64,000 nt of DNA from Ezakiella peruensis (GTDB lineage: Bacteria > Bacillota > Clostridia > Tissierellales > Peptoniphilaceae). This document shows positions 34,748-43,583 of the stretch, piece by piece. The number at the start of each line of letters is the position of its first letter. Position 1 is the stretch's first letter. Made by a program: the position numbers and the translations under genes. The notes beneath the pieces are model-generated. The model worked only from the letters and a program-made list of their open reading frames with translations, made no database searches and was not told the DNA's origin. Location: positions 62,273 to 126,272 of the forward strand of contig NZ_LT962471.1 in the NCBI RefSeq assembly GCF_900215725.1. The letters run 5' to 3'.

Positions 34748-34900
34748 GACACATCCATAGGAGAAAAAGTTTATCTCGCCCACGGGACATTGAGTCTCCG
34801 TGGCCGAGGTGTCCACAATAAAGTGGACGGTACATGGCTACATAAATATCCGTTGGATAATTAATGTGTTTTTATATGTCCTCTTTACCTTTATACATAT
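34748..34900. repeat. GTCCAC module repeat
   Basis: Nearly identical to 52448-52560: ATAGGAGAAAAAGTTT, CTCGCCCACGGGACAT / GTCTCCGTGG, then GTCCAC-AATAAA-GTGGAC (34811-34828), GGTACATGGCTAC and ATATCCGTTGGATAA. An inverted copy lies at 59110-59205. Confidence 0.85.
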
Positions 34901-35250
34901 AATTTGCGAGGAAAAATTGATGAATTTTTGACTTTTGAGGCAAGACTTTTGCGGGCGACATAAAGTCGCCCCTACAACGTTCTAAAAAATCGTCTTGCTT
35001 TTACAGCACTCGTAATTTGCTATGGCCGTAAGATTCACCAATCGAGCATCGTTACACTCGCTCTCTTGGGAATCTCTGACACGAGACCTGCTAGCCAATC
35101 GACGGCGTCCTTACGGACTTGTCTCTTGGGCTAGGGCTTCGAAATTTCGTTGAGATTCGACGTGAAAAATTTAATCGGTCATGTAGCGTCTACCTTTATG
35201 GTAGACAAACCGATTAAATTTCACGAGAATGTCGCGAAATTAACCGCAAA
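34901..35250. repeat. Longest nested palindromic element, copy 6 (after phoR)
   Basis: Ends AATTTGCGAGGAAAA and GTCGCGAAATTAACCGCAAATC. Within are: the ATAAA-loop hairpin GGGCGAC / GTCGCCC (34953-34971), the GATTCACCAA / TTGGGAATC hairpin with CGAGC / GCTC in its loop, CTAGCCAA / TTGGGCTAG with GTCC-TTAC-GGAC in its loop, and AAATTTAATCGGT / ACCGATTAAATTT enclosing GTCTACC-TTTAT-GGTAGAC (near 35187-35205). The right end is adjacent to the phoR stop codon. Confidence 0.85.
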
Positions 35251-36900
35251 TCAATACGGAACCTCCACACTAAAGACCGTTCCCTGTCCAAGTACACTCT
35301 CCAAGGATATCTTTCCCCCCAACTTATCCACTCCATGTTTTACAATCGAGAGGCCTATGCCTGAGGAGTCCTTCCTATGTCTGGATGGGTCGACTGTGTA
35401 GAAGCGTTCAAAGATTTTTTCTTGGTCTTTGTCAGATATTCCGATGCCGTTGTCTTCGACTTGGATCATAAAATAAGTCTCGCGGTCAATCAGATTTACC
35501 TTGATATATCCATTTTCTTGGCCGTATTTGTAGGCGTTATCTACCAGATTGTAGACGATTTCTTCGATGATCTTTTTGTTGCCTTGGTAATTTATCTCAT
35601 CGAGTTCTTTGTCTAGTCTGATATTTTTTTCTTTTGCTTTAAGTTCATACAAATCCAGAGTGTTTTTAACGATTTCATCTACTCGCAAGTGTTCGGTTGG
35701 AATTTCTTCCATTTCTTCCAGCTTGGAGAGATTCATCATGGATTCGATAAGCCTTAGGATTCTCTTGCCTTCTTCTAGGATTGTGCCGCCAATTTTTTTG
35801 ACGTCGCCTTCATTTACCTTGCCGATAGATAAGAGCTCTGCGTAACCGTTGATGGATGTGAGCGGAGTCCTGAGTTCGTGGGCAACATTTGAAGTAAATT
35901 CCTTGCGTTCGCGTTCCAAAACTGCAGCTTCGGTCACGTCTCTTAGGACGATAATCTTGCCTAACAATTCGCTGCGACCAGTTAGTGGTGTGATGATGGC
36001 CCTGACTTGTAGGTCTTCAATTTCCATATCCACAGTTGAGGCTTGGTCTTCGGATAAGCCCGCTATAAACTTTTCGTCGCGGGTCAGATAAAAGACCGAT
36101 CGATTAGTGTAATCCACATGGACGTCGCGGCCCAAGAGTATGAGGGCTCTCTTGTTGACGAGTTCAATCCTGTTTACATCGTTAACAAAAATCAAGCCTT
36201 CTCTCATGTTGGCCAGCATAACTTCCATGGTGTGCCTGTAATCTTCCAGCTCTCCCATCTTTTGATTGAGGCTTTCTCCTTGGTCCTCGATAACTCTCTT
36301 GACCGGATAGAGCTCCTTGTACATGAGACTGCCGCCAGTTGTCAGATTTTGAACTTGGTCTTTCAAATCATTTACAATTGAATTTGAAATGGCGTTTCCA
36401 ATTATAAAGGTGATTATCATTGCCAAAATTATAGTAAAGATTACTGGCAAGAGGGCCTTTTGAAAGGACCTGTGTATATTTTGTTGGGGTTCGGAGATTC
36501 TTAAAACTGATCCTGTGTCTAACCTAACTGCGTAGTAATAATAGTTTTCGTGCATGGTCTCCGAATAGCGGATGGCGTTGCCGTGGCCCATTTGTCTGGC
36601 CTCGATAATCTCCTCACGCTCATCATGGTTTTCCATGTCCTCAAACCACTTGTCGGAGTCGTAGGCTACGTTGCCGTCTTCATCCACCAGGGTTATACGC
36701 ATGTCTTTGAAAGCGTTCTTGGCTTTTTTATAATATTCTATATCCTCAGTCATGGAGCCCATGAGGTCAACTAGATTTTGCAAGCGCTTTTCGTGGGCGT
36801 CCTTGCTATTGTTGTAAAGTACGACCGATGTCAGGGCAGCGGTTATAAGAATAGCAAGCACAACTAAAATTGAGAAGCTGTTGTATATTTTTCTTTTCAT
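35251..36900 (-). CDS. phoR: PhoR-type sensor histidine kinase
   Basis: 549 aa. Two membrane segments (about residues 10-30 and 155-178) flank an extracytoplasmic sensor domain; a PAS-like domain (about 225-325, LEDYRHTMEVMLANMREGLIFV) precedes HisKA with phosphoacceptor H341 in VAHELRTPLTS, then a HATPase_c with NLVDNAYKYG, DNGIGI and SSGIGLSIVKHGV. It should phosphorylate PhoB when phosphate is short. It overlaps phoB by four bases and is last in the pst-pho operon. Its stop codon borders a palindromic element. Confidence 0.93.
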   Translation of the reverse strand: MKRKIYNSFSILVVLAILITAALTSVVLYNNSKDAHEKRLQNLVDLMGSMTEDIEYYKKAKNAFKDMRITLVDEDGNVAYDSDKWFEDMENHDEREEIIEARQMGHGNAIRYSETMHENYYYYAVRLDTGSVLRISEPQQNIHRSFQKALLPVIFTIILAMIITFIIGNAISNSIVNDLKDQVQNLTTGGSLMYKELYPVKRVIEDQGESLNQKMGELEDYRHTMEVMLANMREGLIFVNDVNRIELVNKRALILLGRDVHVDYTNRSVFYLTRDEKFIAGLSEDQASTVDMEIEDLQVRAIITPLTGRSELLGKIIVLRDVTEAAVLERERKEFTSNVAHELRTPLTSINGYAELLSIGKVNEGDVKKIGGTILEEGKRILRLIESMMNLSKLEEMEEIPTEHLRVDEIVKNTLDLYELKAKEKNIRLDKELDEINYQGNKKIIEEIVYNLVDNAYKYGQENGYIKVNLIDRETYFMIQVEDNGIGISDKDQEKIFERFYTVDPSRHRKDSSGIGLSIVKHGVDKLGGKISLESVLGQGTVFSVEVPY

Positions 36901-37571
36901 CTGTCCTCCATTTTGTATCCAACATTTCTAATCGTCTTTATATACTGACCTTTTTTGCCTAGCTTTTGCCTTAAAAATGCGATGTGCACGTCGACCGTTC
37001 TGGATTCGCCTTCAAAATCAAAGCCCCAAATCTCAGACATAATCTTGTCTCTGCTTAAAACTATGCCCTTGTTTTGGACCAGGTAGGCCAGGAGTTCGAA
37101 TTCCTTGTAAGTGAGTTCAATTTCGCTATCGTCAACATAAACCCGTCTGGAAATTTTATCTATACGTATGCCGTTTGCTTCGATAATGGTCGAGTCGTCT
37201 TGGGAAACCCGCCTCAAAATCGCCCGCACTCTGGCACAGAGTTCCAAAATCGAAAATGGCTTGGTGATATAATCATCTGCGCCCAAGTCCAGGCCCTTGA
37301 CCTTGTCTATCTCGTGGTCCTTGGCCGTTAGCATGACTACAGGCAAATCCTTGTAGGAATTGTGCCTGAGCCAATCTAAGATAAATAAACCGTCTTCGCC
37401 TGGCAGCATTATATCAAGCAAAAATAAGTCTGGGGTCTCTCCTTCCAAGCCCTTTTTCATGGACTTGAAATCTTCAAAACCCTTGACTTCGAAACCTTCA
37501 TTTGAAAGTGCATATATAATTAAATCTCTAATGCTCTTGTCGTCCTCAACGCAAAATATCTTGGTCATCAT
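36897..37571 (-). CDS. phoB: PhoB/PhoP response regulator
   Basis: 224 aa, an OmpR-type regulator. The receiver domain has the phosphorylated Asp53 in FLLDIMLPGEDG, T in MLTAKDH and K in DYITKPFS. The C-terminal winged helix has the ELLAYLVQNKG and SRTVDVHIAFLRQKLG segments. It presumably binds the repeats upstream of pstS. Two consecutive ATG codons follow AAAGGAG. It overlaps phoU by 26 bases and phoR by four. Confidence 0.95.
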   Translation of the reverse strand: MMTKIFCVEDDKSIRDLIIYALSNEGFEVKGFEDFKSMKKGLEGETPDLFLLDIMLPGEDGLFILDWLRHNSYKDLPVVMLTAKDHEIDKVKGLDLGADDYITKPFSILELCARVRAILRRVSQDDSTIIEANGIRIDKISRRVYVDDSEIELTYKEFELLAYLVQNKGIVLSRDKIMSEIWGFDFEGESRTVDVHIAFLRQKLGKKGQYIKTIRNVGYKMEDR

Positions 37572-38223
37572 TGTACTCCTTTAACGATGGATGAGTACCC
37601 GTCTCTGCATACACCACCCATTCGGCAATGTTTTCAGCATGGTCGCCAATTCTTTCGACATACTTGGCTATTTGCAAAAAATCTAGGGCAAGCTCTGGAT
37701 CGTATTTACCTTCTTTTATAATGTTGATTATATTTACCCTGACCTTGAGGAAGTCTTCGTCGACTATGTCGTCCTTGGCGTCTTGGTCTTCGGCCAGTCG
37801 CACGTCTTCAGCTACAAAGGCATCCATACTTATCCTAAGCATATCTTGGACTGTCAGATACATATTTTCTAAAATCGGGTAGTCAAAGGGAATCTTTTGG
37901 TCAGGCATGAGCTTTTGAATTTCTGCAATGTCTTCTGTGTGGTCACCGATTCTTTCCAGGTCGGTAATTATTTTTAAGACAGATGCTATAGTTCTAAAAT
38001 CCTTGGCCCGTGGACTATGAGTTACCAATAACCTTAAGCACTTGGACTCGATTTCCTTTTCCATGGCGTCCGTCCGTCTGTCGTTTGCTATAATTTCATC
38101 CAACATTTTTTTATTATTTTGGTCAAGGGCCACAAAAGTATCACGCACATTTGCTTCTACAAAGGCGCCCATATTTATCAAATCTTGTTTTAATTGACCA
38201 ATTTCTTTTGCTAAGTTTGTCAT
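37546..38223 (-). CDS. phoU: PhoU phosphate-signalling protein
   Basis: 225 aa with two repeated three-helix PhoU domains: the conserved ERIGDHTEDIAE near residue 95 and VERIGDHAENIAEWV near 200 contain the metal-binding E/D motifs. PhoU damps PhoR signalling and modulates the Pst transporter. It lies between pstB (two bases upstream) and phoB (overlapping). Confidence 0.96.
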   Translation of the reverse strand: MTNLAKEIGQLKQDLINMGAFVEANVRDTFVALDQNNKKMLDEIIANDRRTDAMEKEIESKCLRLLVTHSPRAKDFRTIASVLKIITDLERIGDHTEDIAEIQKLMPDQKIPFDYPILENMYLTVQDMLRISMDAFVAEDVRLAEDQDAKDDIVDEDFLKVRVNIINIIKEGKYDPELALDFLQIAKYVERIGDHAENIAEWVVYAETGTHPSLKEYNDDQDILR

Positions 38224-38225
38224 CC

Positions 38226-38978
38226 TTAACCAAACCTCCCGGTAATATAATCTTCTGTCCTCTTGTCTCTAGGATTTTCAAACATTTCTTGAGTAGGACT
38301 AACTTCAATCAAGTCGCCGTTTAAGAAAAAGGCTGTCTTGTCTGTGATCCTACTTGCTTGAGCAATGTTGTGGGTTACTATAACTATAGTATAGCTCTCT
38401 TTAAGGTCTAGTGCAAGCTCCTCAATCTTACCTGTTGAAATCGGGTCGAGGGCTGAAGTTGGTTCGTCCATGAGGATTACCTCTGGTTCAACCGCCAGGG
38501 CACGAGCTATGCAAAGCCTTTGTTGTTGACCACCTGAAAGTTCTCTGGCGTTTTTGTAAAGCTTGTCTTTGACTTCGTCCCAGATAGCAGCTTGCTTTAG
38601 AGAATGCTCTACAATTTCTTCCAAGTCTCTTTTATTTTTTACGCCGTGGGTCCTTGGACCGTAGGCGATGTTATCAAAAATACTAATAGGAAAAGGGTTT
38701 GGCGCTTGAAAGACCATGCCCACTCTTTTTCTTAAAAGATTTACGTTGTATTTGGGGTCGTAGATGTCTTCGCCATCCAATAAAATTTTCCCCTCTACCC
38801 TTGACCCGATAACCAGGTCATTCATCCTATTTAAACATTTTAATGTGGAGCTCTTGCCGCAACCAGATGGGCCTATAAAGGCGAGGATTTCGTTTTCCTC
38901 AACTTCCAAGCTCAAGTCGTGGACTGCGTGAAAGTCTCCGTAATATAAATTTAAATTTGAAACACTTATCTTAGTCAA
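38226..38978 (-). CDS. pstB: PstB, phosphate ABC transporter ATPase
   Basis: 250 aa. Walker A GPSGCGKS, signature [14 protein letters not shown], Walker [14 protein letters not shown] and the H-loop IVTHN are all present. Family traits include [15 protein letters not shown] and [24 protein letters not shown]. It powers phosphate uptake with PstC and PstA. One base separates it from pstA. Confidence 0.98.
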   Translation of the reverse strand: MTKISVSNLNLYYGDFHAVHDLSLEVEENEILAFIGPSGCGKSSTLKCLNRMNDLVIGSRVEGKILLDGEDIYDPKYNVNLLRKRVGMVFQAPNPFPISIFDNIAYGPRTHGVKNKRDLEEIVEHSLKQAAIWDEVKDKLYKNARELSGGQQQRLCIARALAVEPEVILMDEPTSALDPISTGKIEELALDLKESYTIVIVTHNIAQASRITDKTAFFLNGDLIEVSPTQEMFENPRDKRTEDYITGRFG

Positions 38979-38979
38979 A

Positions 38980-39879
38980 CTAATCTCCTCCTAATTTCTT
39001 GGCAAGTTTGCCCGATATAAAGTTTAGTAAAAATACAATTAATAATAAGATAAAGCCCGTTGCAAAGGCCTCACCTGTGTGTCTAACTTCACTGGAAAGC
39101 TTGTACATGTGAAGGGCGAGGGTTGACCCACTTTCCAATGGAGTTTTTGGAATATTGGTACTGGACCCCAAAGTGTATAAAAGGGCCGCAGTTTCTCCAA
39201 CCACCCTGCCAATAGCCAAGATGACACCGGATAAAATTCCCGGCATGGCCGTTGGTAAAACTATTTTAAAAATTGTCCTGATGTGGCCAGCGCCCAGGGC
39301 AAATGATCCTTCCCTGTAGGACTTGTCAACGCTTAAGAGTGCTTCTTCGGTCGACCTTACAATGGGTGGCAAAATCATAATGCAAATTGTTAAGAGGCCC
39401 GATAAAAAACTGTAGCCGAATTGTAGGGCTATACCAAAAAACAAATACCCGAAGAGGCCGTAGACAATTGATGGAATACCTGCCAAAGTTTCCGTTACGA
39501 TCCTGATCACTTGAACAAATTTTGAACCTGGCTTGGAGTATTCTACCAAATAAATTGCAGTCGAAATTCCAATTATAGATGAAATTATTATTGAAGATAC
39601 AACCATAAAAATTGTCGTGACCAGGGCCGGCATCATGGAAACGTTTTCACTGTTGTATTCAAAAGAAAATAGGGATGGTTTGAGGTAAGGAATACCCTTT
39701 ATGCTAACATATCCTATTATAAATAAGAGGATACCCACTGCAAATATTATTGAAAATGAGGTCATAATAGTGTAGCCTACAGATTTTCTTTTGCCTGTGA
39801 CCTTGTTTTCCTCCATAATTTTTGAAGCCCGAATGGCAGGGTCGGCTAGATTTTTTTCCTTGTAAATATTATTTTCCAT
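38980..39879 (-). CDS. pstA: PstA, phosphate ABC transporter permease
   Basis: 299 aa with six hydrophobic helices and the permease loop [29 protein letters not shown] (EAA motif). An N-terminal cytoplasmic extension of about 30 residues ([18 protein letters not shown]) precedes the first helix. It overlaps pstC by 11 bases. Confidence 0.97.
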   Translation of the reverse strand: MENNIYKEKNLADPAIRASKIMEENKVTGKRKSVGYTIMTSFSIIFAVGILLFIIGYVSIKGIPYLKPSLFSFEYNSENVSMMPALVTTIFMVVSSIIISSIIGISTAIYLVEYSKPGSKFVQVIRIVTETLAGIPSIVYGLFGYLFFGIALQFGYSFLSGLLTICIMILPPIVRSTEEALLSVDKSYREGSFALGAGHIRTIFKIVLPTAMPGILSGVILAIGRVVGETAALLYTLGSSTNIPKTPLESGSTLALHMYKLSSEVRHTGEAFATGFILLLIVFLLNFISGKLAKKLGGD

Positions 39880-40744
39880 TTGAAGCCCCCTTGTTTTTTA
39901 AGATTAAAAATGATCCGTTTATCAAAAGTATAAAGATGAAGAGAACCGTAGCTGTAGCAATCAAGGCCAACTGGTGGTCACCTGATGAGTAGGCCATTTC
40001 CAAAACTACATTTGTGGTCATGGTCCTGATGCCCTTGGTAATGTCGTAGGTGATCCGCGCTTGGTTTCCCGCTACCATGGCAACTGCCATGGTTTCTCCG
40101 ATGGCCCGGCCAATGCCAAGGATTATTGCGGCAAAAAGTCCGCTCCTAGCTGCAGGGACCATTATCTTCATAATAGTACGCGAGTGGCTGGCTCCCAAGG
40201 CCACGCTTGCCTCGTAATAACTTTTTGGTACTGCTCTGAGGGACGCCTCTGCGATTGAAATAATGGTTGGCAAAATCATAATGGCAAGGAGGATTCCCGC
40301 TGCCAAAATGCTAGTCCCCTTTGAATCTGGAAATATAATTCTAATCAGGGGTACGATTATTTGCAGGGCAAAAAAGCCGTATACAATTGAAGGCACACCT
40401 GCCATCAAATCTACCATTGGCTTTAAGAACCTGTGGAGCCTGCCGTTTGCTTCCCAGGTTAAAAAAATTGCTGAAAAAATTGCAATTGGAACTCCAATCA
40501 AGGCTGCCAAAATTGTAATATAAAATGATCCGAAGATCATTGGTAAAATTCCATATGATGGTGGGTTTAAACCGGGATTCCAGTTCGTCCCAAAGAGAAA
40601 TTCTTTGACACCCACCTTTACAATAAATGGAACCCCGTTTTTAAAGATGAAATAACAAATGAAGAGGAAGGCTACAACAGAAATTGCTGAAGCCATCATA
40701 AATATGCCCTTCATTATGTTTTCTTTATAGTCTTTCCTCTTCAT
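39869..40744 (-). CDS. pstC: PstC, phosphate ABC transporter permease
   Basis: 291 aa with six hydrophobic helices; EAA loop EASVALGASHSRTIMKIMVPAARSG and the PstC segment AGVPSIVYGFFALQIIVP. It forms the membrane channel with PstA. It starts four bases after the pstS stop codon. Confidence 0.97.
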   Translation of the reverse strand: MKRKDYKENIMKGIFMMASAISVVAFLFICYFIFKNGVPFIVKVGVKEFLFGTNWNPGLNPPSYGILPMIFGSFYITILAALIGVPIAIFSAIFLTWEANGRLHRFLKPMVDLMAGVPSIVYGFFALQIIVPLIRIIFPDSKGTSILAAGILLAIMILPTIISIAEASLRAVPKSYYEASVALGASHSRTIMKIMVPAARSGLFAAIILGIGRAIGETMAVAMVAGNQARITYDITKGIRTMTTNVVLEMAYSSGDHQLALIATATVLFIFILLINGSFLILKNKGASNGK

Positions 40745-40748
40745 AGTC

Positions 40749-41711
40749 TTACTTTACTTCTTCCCAATTAGCTGTTTCGCCAGTGTATATAGATCTGATT
40801 TGATCAACAGTGAGTTCGTCGATTGGGTTTTCATTGTTAACGATAACAGCGATACCGTCTCTAGCAAGTACTAGGTCGTCTAGGTTTTCTTCTTCTTCTG
40901 GTTTAAGAGCACGTGAGCTCATGCCGATGTCACAAATGCCTTCTGTAGCTGATTTAATACCTGCGCCTGAGCCTGTTGCTTGGATGTCAGCTTTGAAATC
41001 TGGGTTCAGAGCCTTGTAAGCATCAACAAGTTTTTCCATAAGTGGAGTAACTGATGTTGAACCAGCGATTGTAAGTGTACCTGACATTTTAGCTGGTGTG
41101 TAAGATTCACTTGTTTCAACTGGGATACAGCCATCTTCTTCAACAATTTTTTGTCCTTCAACGCTCATGCAGAATTTCAAAAAGTCTTTAGCTAGGTCTG
41201 AAAGTTCAGCTTCCTTATAAGCAAGCATGAATGGACGAGCGATTGGGTATTTGCCAGCAACAATTTCTTCTGGTGTAGCCATAGCGCCGTCAACCTTAAG
41301 AGCCTTAACTGAATCGTTTAGAGATGCTAGTGAGATGTAACCGATAGCTGCCTTGTCGCCTGAAACTGTAGTTACAACAGCGTCTGTTGCGTTAGCGATT
41401 GTAGCTTCGATTGTTGTGTGGTCTTCTTCTTCACCCTTGTCGTTCTTTGTAATGATCTTGGTGATTTCTGTGAAGGCACCGCGTGTACCTGAACCAACTT
41501 CTCTGCTTACTACATTGATAGCGCCCTTAAATTCTGCTGGGGCTTCTTCTTTCTTTTCTTCTTTTTCTTCTGTTTTTGTTTCTGTTTTTTCTTCTGTCTT
41601 CGTTTGAGTCTTGGTATCTGTTTTTGCTGTGTCATCTTTTTTGCCACATCCTACAAATACAAGTGCAAGGGCAAGTGCGATTGCAATAATTGTTAATTTT
41701 AAATTCTTCAT
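40749..41711 (-). CDS. pstS: PstS, phosphate-binding lipoprotein
   Basis: 320 aa. The signal peptide ends in the lipobox VGCGKK; residues 25-65 are a charged K/T/E-rich tether; the rest is a periplasmic-binding-type phosphate receptor, with VSREVGSGTRGAF and, in the second lobe, GSTSVTPLMEKL and ATGSGAGIKSATEG. The motifs that hold phosphate (GSGTRG and GSGAG) occur in the reverse order to typical PstS, as in the circularly arranged PstS-like forms. First gene of the pst-pho operon. Confidence 0.93.
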   Translation of the reverse strand: MKNLKLTIIAIALALALVFVGCGKKDDTAKTDTKTQTKTEEKTETKTEEKEEKKEEAPAEFKGAINVVSREVGSGTRGAFTEITKIITKNDKGEEEDHTTIEATIANATDAVVTTVSGDKAAIGYISLASLNDSVKALKVDGAMATPEEIVAGKYPIARPFMLAYKEAELSDLAKDFLKFCMSVEGQKIVEEDGCIPVETSESYTPAKMSGTLTIAGSTSVTPLMEKLVDAYKALNPDFKADIQATGSGAGIKSATEGICDIGMSSRALKPEEEENLDDLVLARDGIAVIVNNENPIDELTVDQIRSIYTGETANWEEVK

Positions 41712-41776
41712 TTTTTCCTCCTAAAATTTAAAAAATCATTTGCATCTCCTGATGCACCTATATAATACCGCCCATT

Positions 41777-41834
41777 TGTTAAATACCTATTTCCCATTTG
41801 TAAAATCTATGTAAAATATGTAAAATTGGTAAAG
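41777..41834 (-). promoter_or_regulatory. Tandem Pho-box-like repeats upstream of pstS
   Basis: On the minus strand TTTTACA occurs at 41799-41805, 41810-41816 and 41819-41825, with TTTAACA at 41777-41783 and a weaker CTTTACC at 41828-41834. Most are spaced by 11 or 22 bases, the helical phase of Bacillus PhoP boxes (TTAACA units 11 apart). TATTAT on the pstS side (about 41762-41767) is a candidate -10. This is where the PhoB encoded at 36897 should bind. Confidence 0.65.
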
Positions 41835-41926
41835 TTTTTTAATTTTACAAATCTCTCTTATATTCTATATATAATATTGCTTTATAAGTTGGCCAAAGGG
41901 GTATAAGTCATCATAGGAGGTTTTTT

Positions 41927-43342
41927 ATGAAGATTTATATTAAAGACACTGAAGATTTAAAAGTTAGATTTATCGCATCAGACAAAGAAGACATTTGCTG
42001 CGATAAGGTCAAAAATTTGTTTGACAAGAAATTTTTCACAGGCGACCTAGGTGAAGTTTTCTTAAGTCTAGACGAAGGCAAGCCATCACTTTTCGTTGGC
42101 CTAGGCAAGATGGCCGACTACAGCCTCGACAATATGAAGATTGCAGGCCTCAAAGCTGGACAAAAGCTAGCCAAAATCGGTGCAGAAAAAGTTATGTTAA
42201 AATTCTGCTCCAAGGCAGAAGACAAAAACGAACAAGTCCTAGCAATTCTGGAAGGGATTTTAAATTCAACCTATTCCTTCGACAACTACAAGTCAAAGAA
42301 ATCTGACCCATCCAAGCTTACTGAAATTAATATCTGTCCAAAATGCGCAGAAAATTTGAAGGATGCAGACATCAATGAGCTCCTAGACAAGTGGGCAGGC
42401 ATCGTCTTTGCAAGAGACTTAGTAAACACTCCTGCAAATGACATGACCCCATCAATCTTGGCAGAAAATGCTCAAAGCTTAAAAGAACTTGGCGTGGATG
42501 TAAAAGTTTACGGACAAAAAGAAATCGAAGGCTTTGACATGAAGGCCTATCTATCAGTGGCCAGAGGATCAAATGAAGAGCCAAAACTAATCGTTATGGA
42601 ATATATGAAGGGCGAAGGCGCTCCAATCGTTTTAGTCGGCAAAGGCTTAACTTACGACTCAGGTGGATACAGCTTGAAGCCATCAGACGGTATGAAGACA
42701 ATGAAATCCGACATGGGCGGATCAGCTGCAGTAATCGGTGCTATGAAGGCCATTGCAAAGTCAGGTCTAAAGAAAAACGTGGTTGCCATTGTAGCAGCTT
42801 GCGAAAATATGCTTGACGGTGGAGCCTACAAACCTGGAGACATCATCGGATCAATGAAGGGTCTTACCATCGAAGTTGACAACACAGACGCAGAAGGCCG
42901 TTTGACCTTGGCAGATGCTGTTCACTACGGAGAAAAAAATTACAAGCCAAAGATGATAATCGACCTGGCAACACTTACAGGCGCTTGCCTAGTTGCAGTG
43001 GGTCAGCATTACTCAGGAGTTATCGGCAGATGTGACAAGTGCATTAACACTGTTCTTGACGCAGCCAAGGCCGAAGGCGAAAAAGCTTGGGGCCTACCAT
43101 ACGGCAAAGACTTCCAAGAATTAAATAAATCTGAAATCGCTGACATCAAAAACACAGGCGGCAGATTTGGCGGATCATCATCAGCCGGTGAATTCGTTGG
43201 TGCCTTCCTAGAGCCAAGTACTCCATGGGCCCACGTAGACATCGCAGGACCAGCCTTTAACTCAGCTCCATACAGATACGAACCAGCAGGCGCAACCGGC
43301 CACATGGTAAAAACATTATATAGAATTGTAAAGGAGTCATAA
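41927..43342 (+). CDS. pepA: Leucyl aminopeptidase (M17)
   Basis: 471 aa. The C-terminal catalytic domain carries the M17 signature NTDAEGRLTLADAV and the metal/lysine segment VGKGLTYDSGGYSLKP, plus MKSDMGGSAAVIGAM. The N-terminal domain (1-160) is the non-catalytic one of the family. It removes N-terminal residues from peptides, using two metal ions. AGGAGG ribosome site. Divergent from pstS; first of a three-gene operon. Confidence 0.95.
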   Translation: MKIYIKDTEDLKVRFIASDKEDICCDKVKNLFDKKFFTGDLGEVFLSLDEGKPSLFVGLGKMADYSLDNMKIAGLKAGQKLAKIGAEKVMLKFCSKAEDKNEQVLAILEGILNSTYSFDNYKSKKSDPSKLTEINICPKCAENLKDADINELLDKWAGIVFARDLVNTPANDMTPSILAENAQSLKELGVDVKVYGQKEIEGFDMKAYLSVARGSNEEPKLIVMEYMKGEGAPIVLVGKGLTYDSGGYSLKPSDGMKTMKSDMGGSAAVIGAMKAIAKSGLKKNVVAIVAACENMLDGGAYKPGDIIGSMKGLTIEVDNTDAEGRLTLADAVHYGEKNYKPKMIIDLATLTGACLVAVGQHYSGVIGRCDKCINTVLDAAKAEGEKAWGLPYGKDFQELNKSEIADIKNTGGRFGGSSSAGEFVGAFLEPSTPWAHVDIAGPAFNSAPYRYEPAGATGHMVKTLYRIVKES

Positions 43343-43575
43343 TGGACTTAAAATTATATTACAAACCAGAATGCCCATTTTGCAAAAAAGTTTTAAGCTT
43401 TATGGAAAAGAACGATATCGAACTCGAACTAAAAAATATTCACGATGAAGAAAATAAAAAATTCCTCGTTGAAAAAGGCGGCATGAACCAAGTGCCCTGC
43501 CTCTTTATCGATGGCAAGGCCATGTACGAATCAGACGATATCATTGAGTTTTTAAAGGAAAAATTCAACAAATAG
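43342..43575 (+). CDS. Glutaredoxin-like protein
   Basis: 77 aa, a single thioredoxin-fold domain with the CPFC active site (KPECPFCKKVLSFM), the cis-proline in NQVPCLFIDG and the ending YESDDIIEFLKEKF. A third cysteine precedes LFIDG. Disulfide reductase role; no GSH dependence can be read from the sequence. It starts on the pepA stop codon (TAATG). Confidence 0.93.
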   Translation: MDLKLYYKPECPFCKKVLSFMEKNDIELELKNIHDEENKKFLVEKGGMNQVPCLFIDGKAMYESDDIIEFLKEKFNK

Positions 43576-43583
43576 GAGATAAA

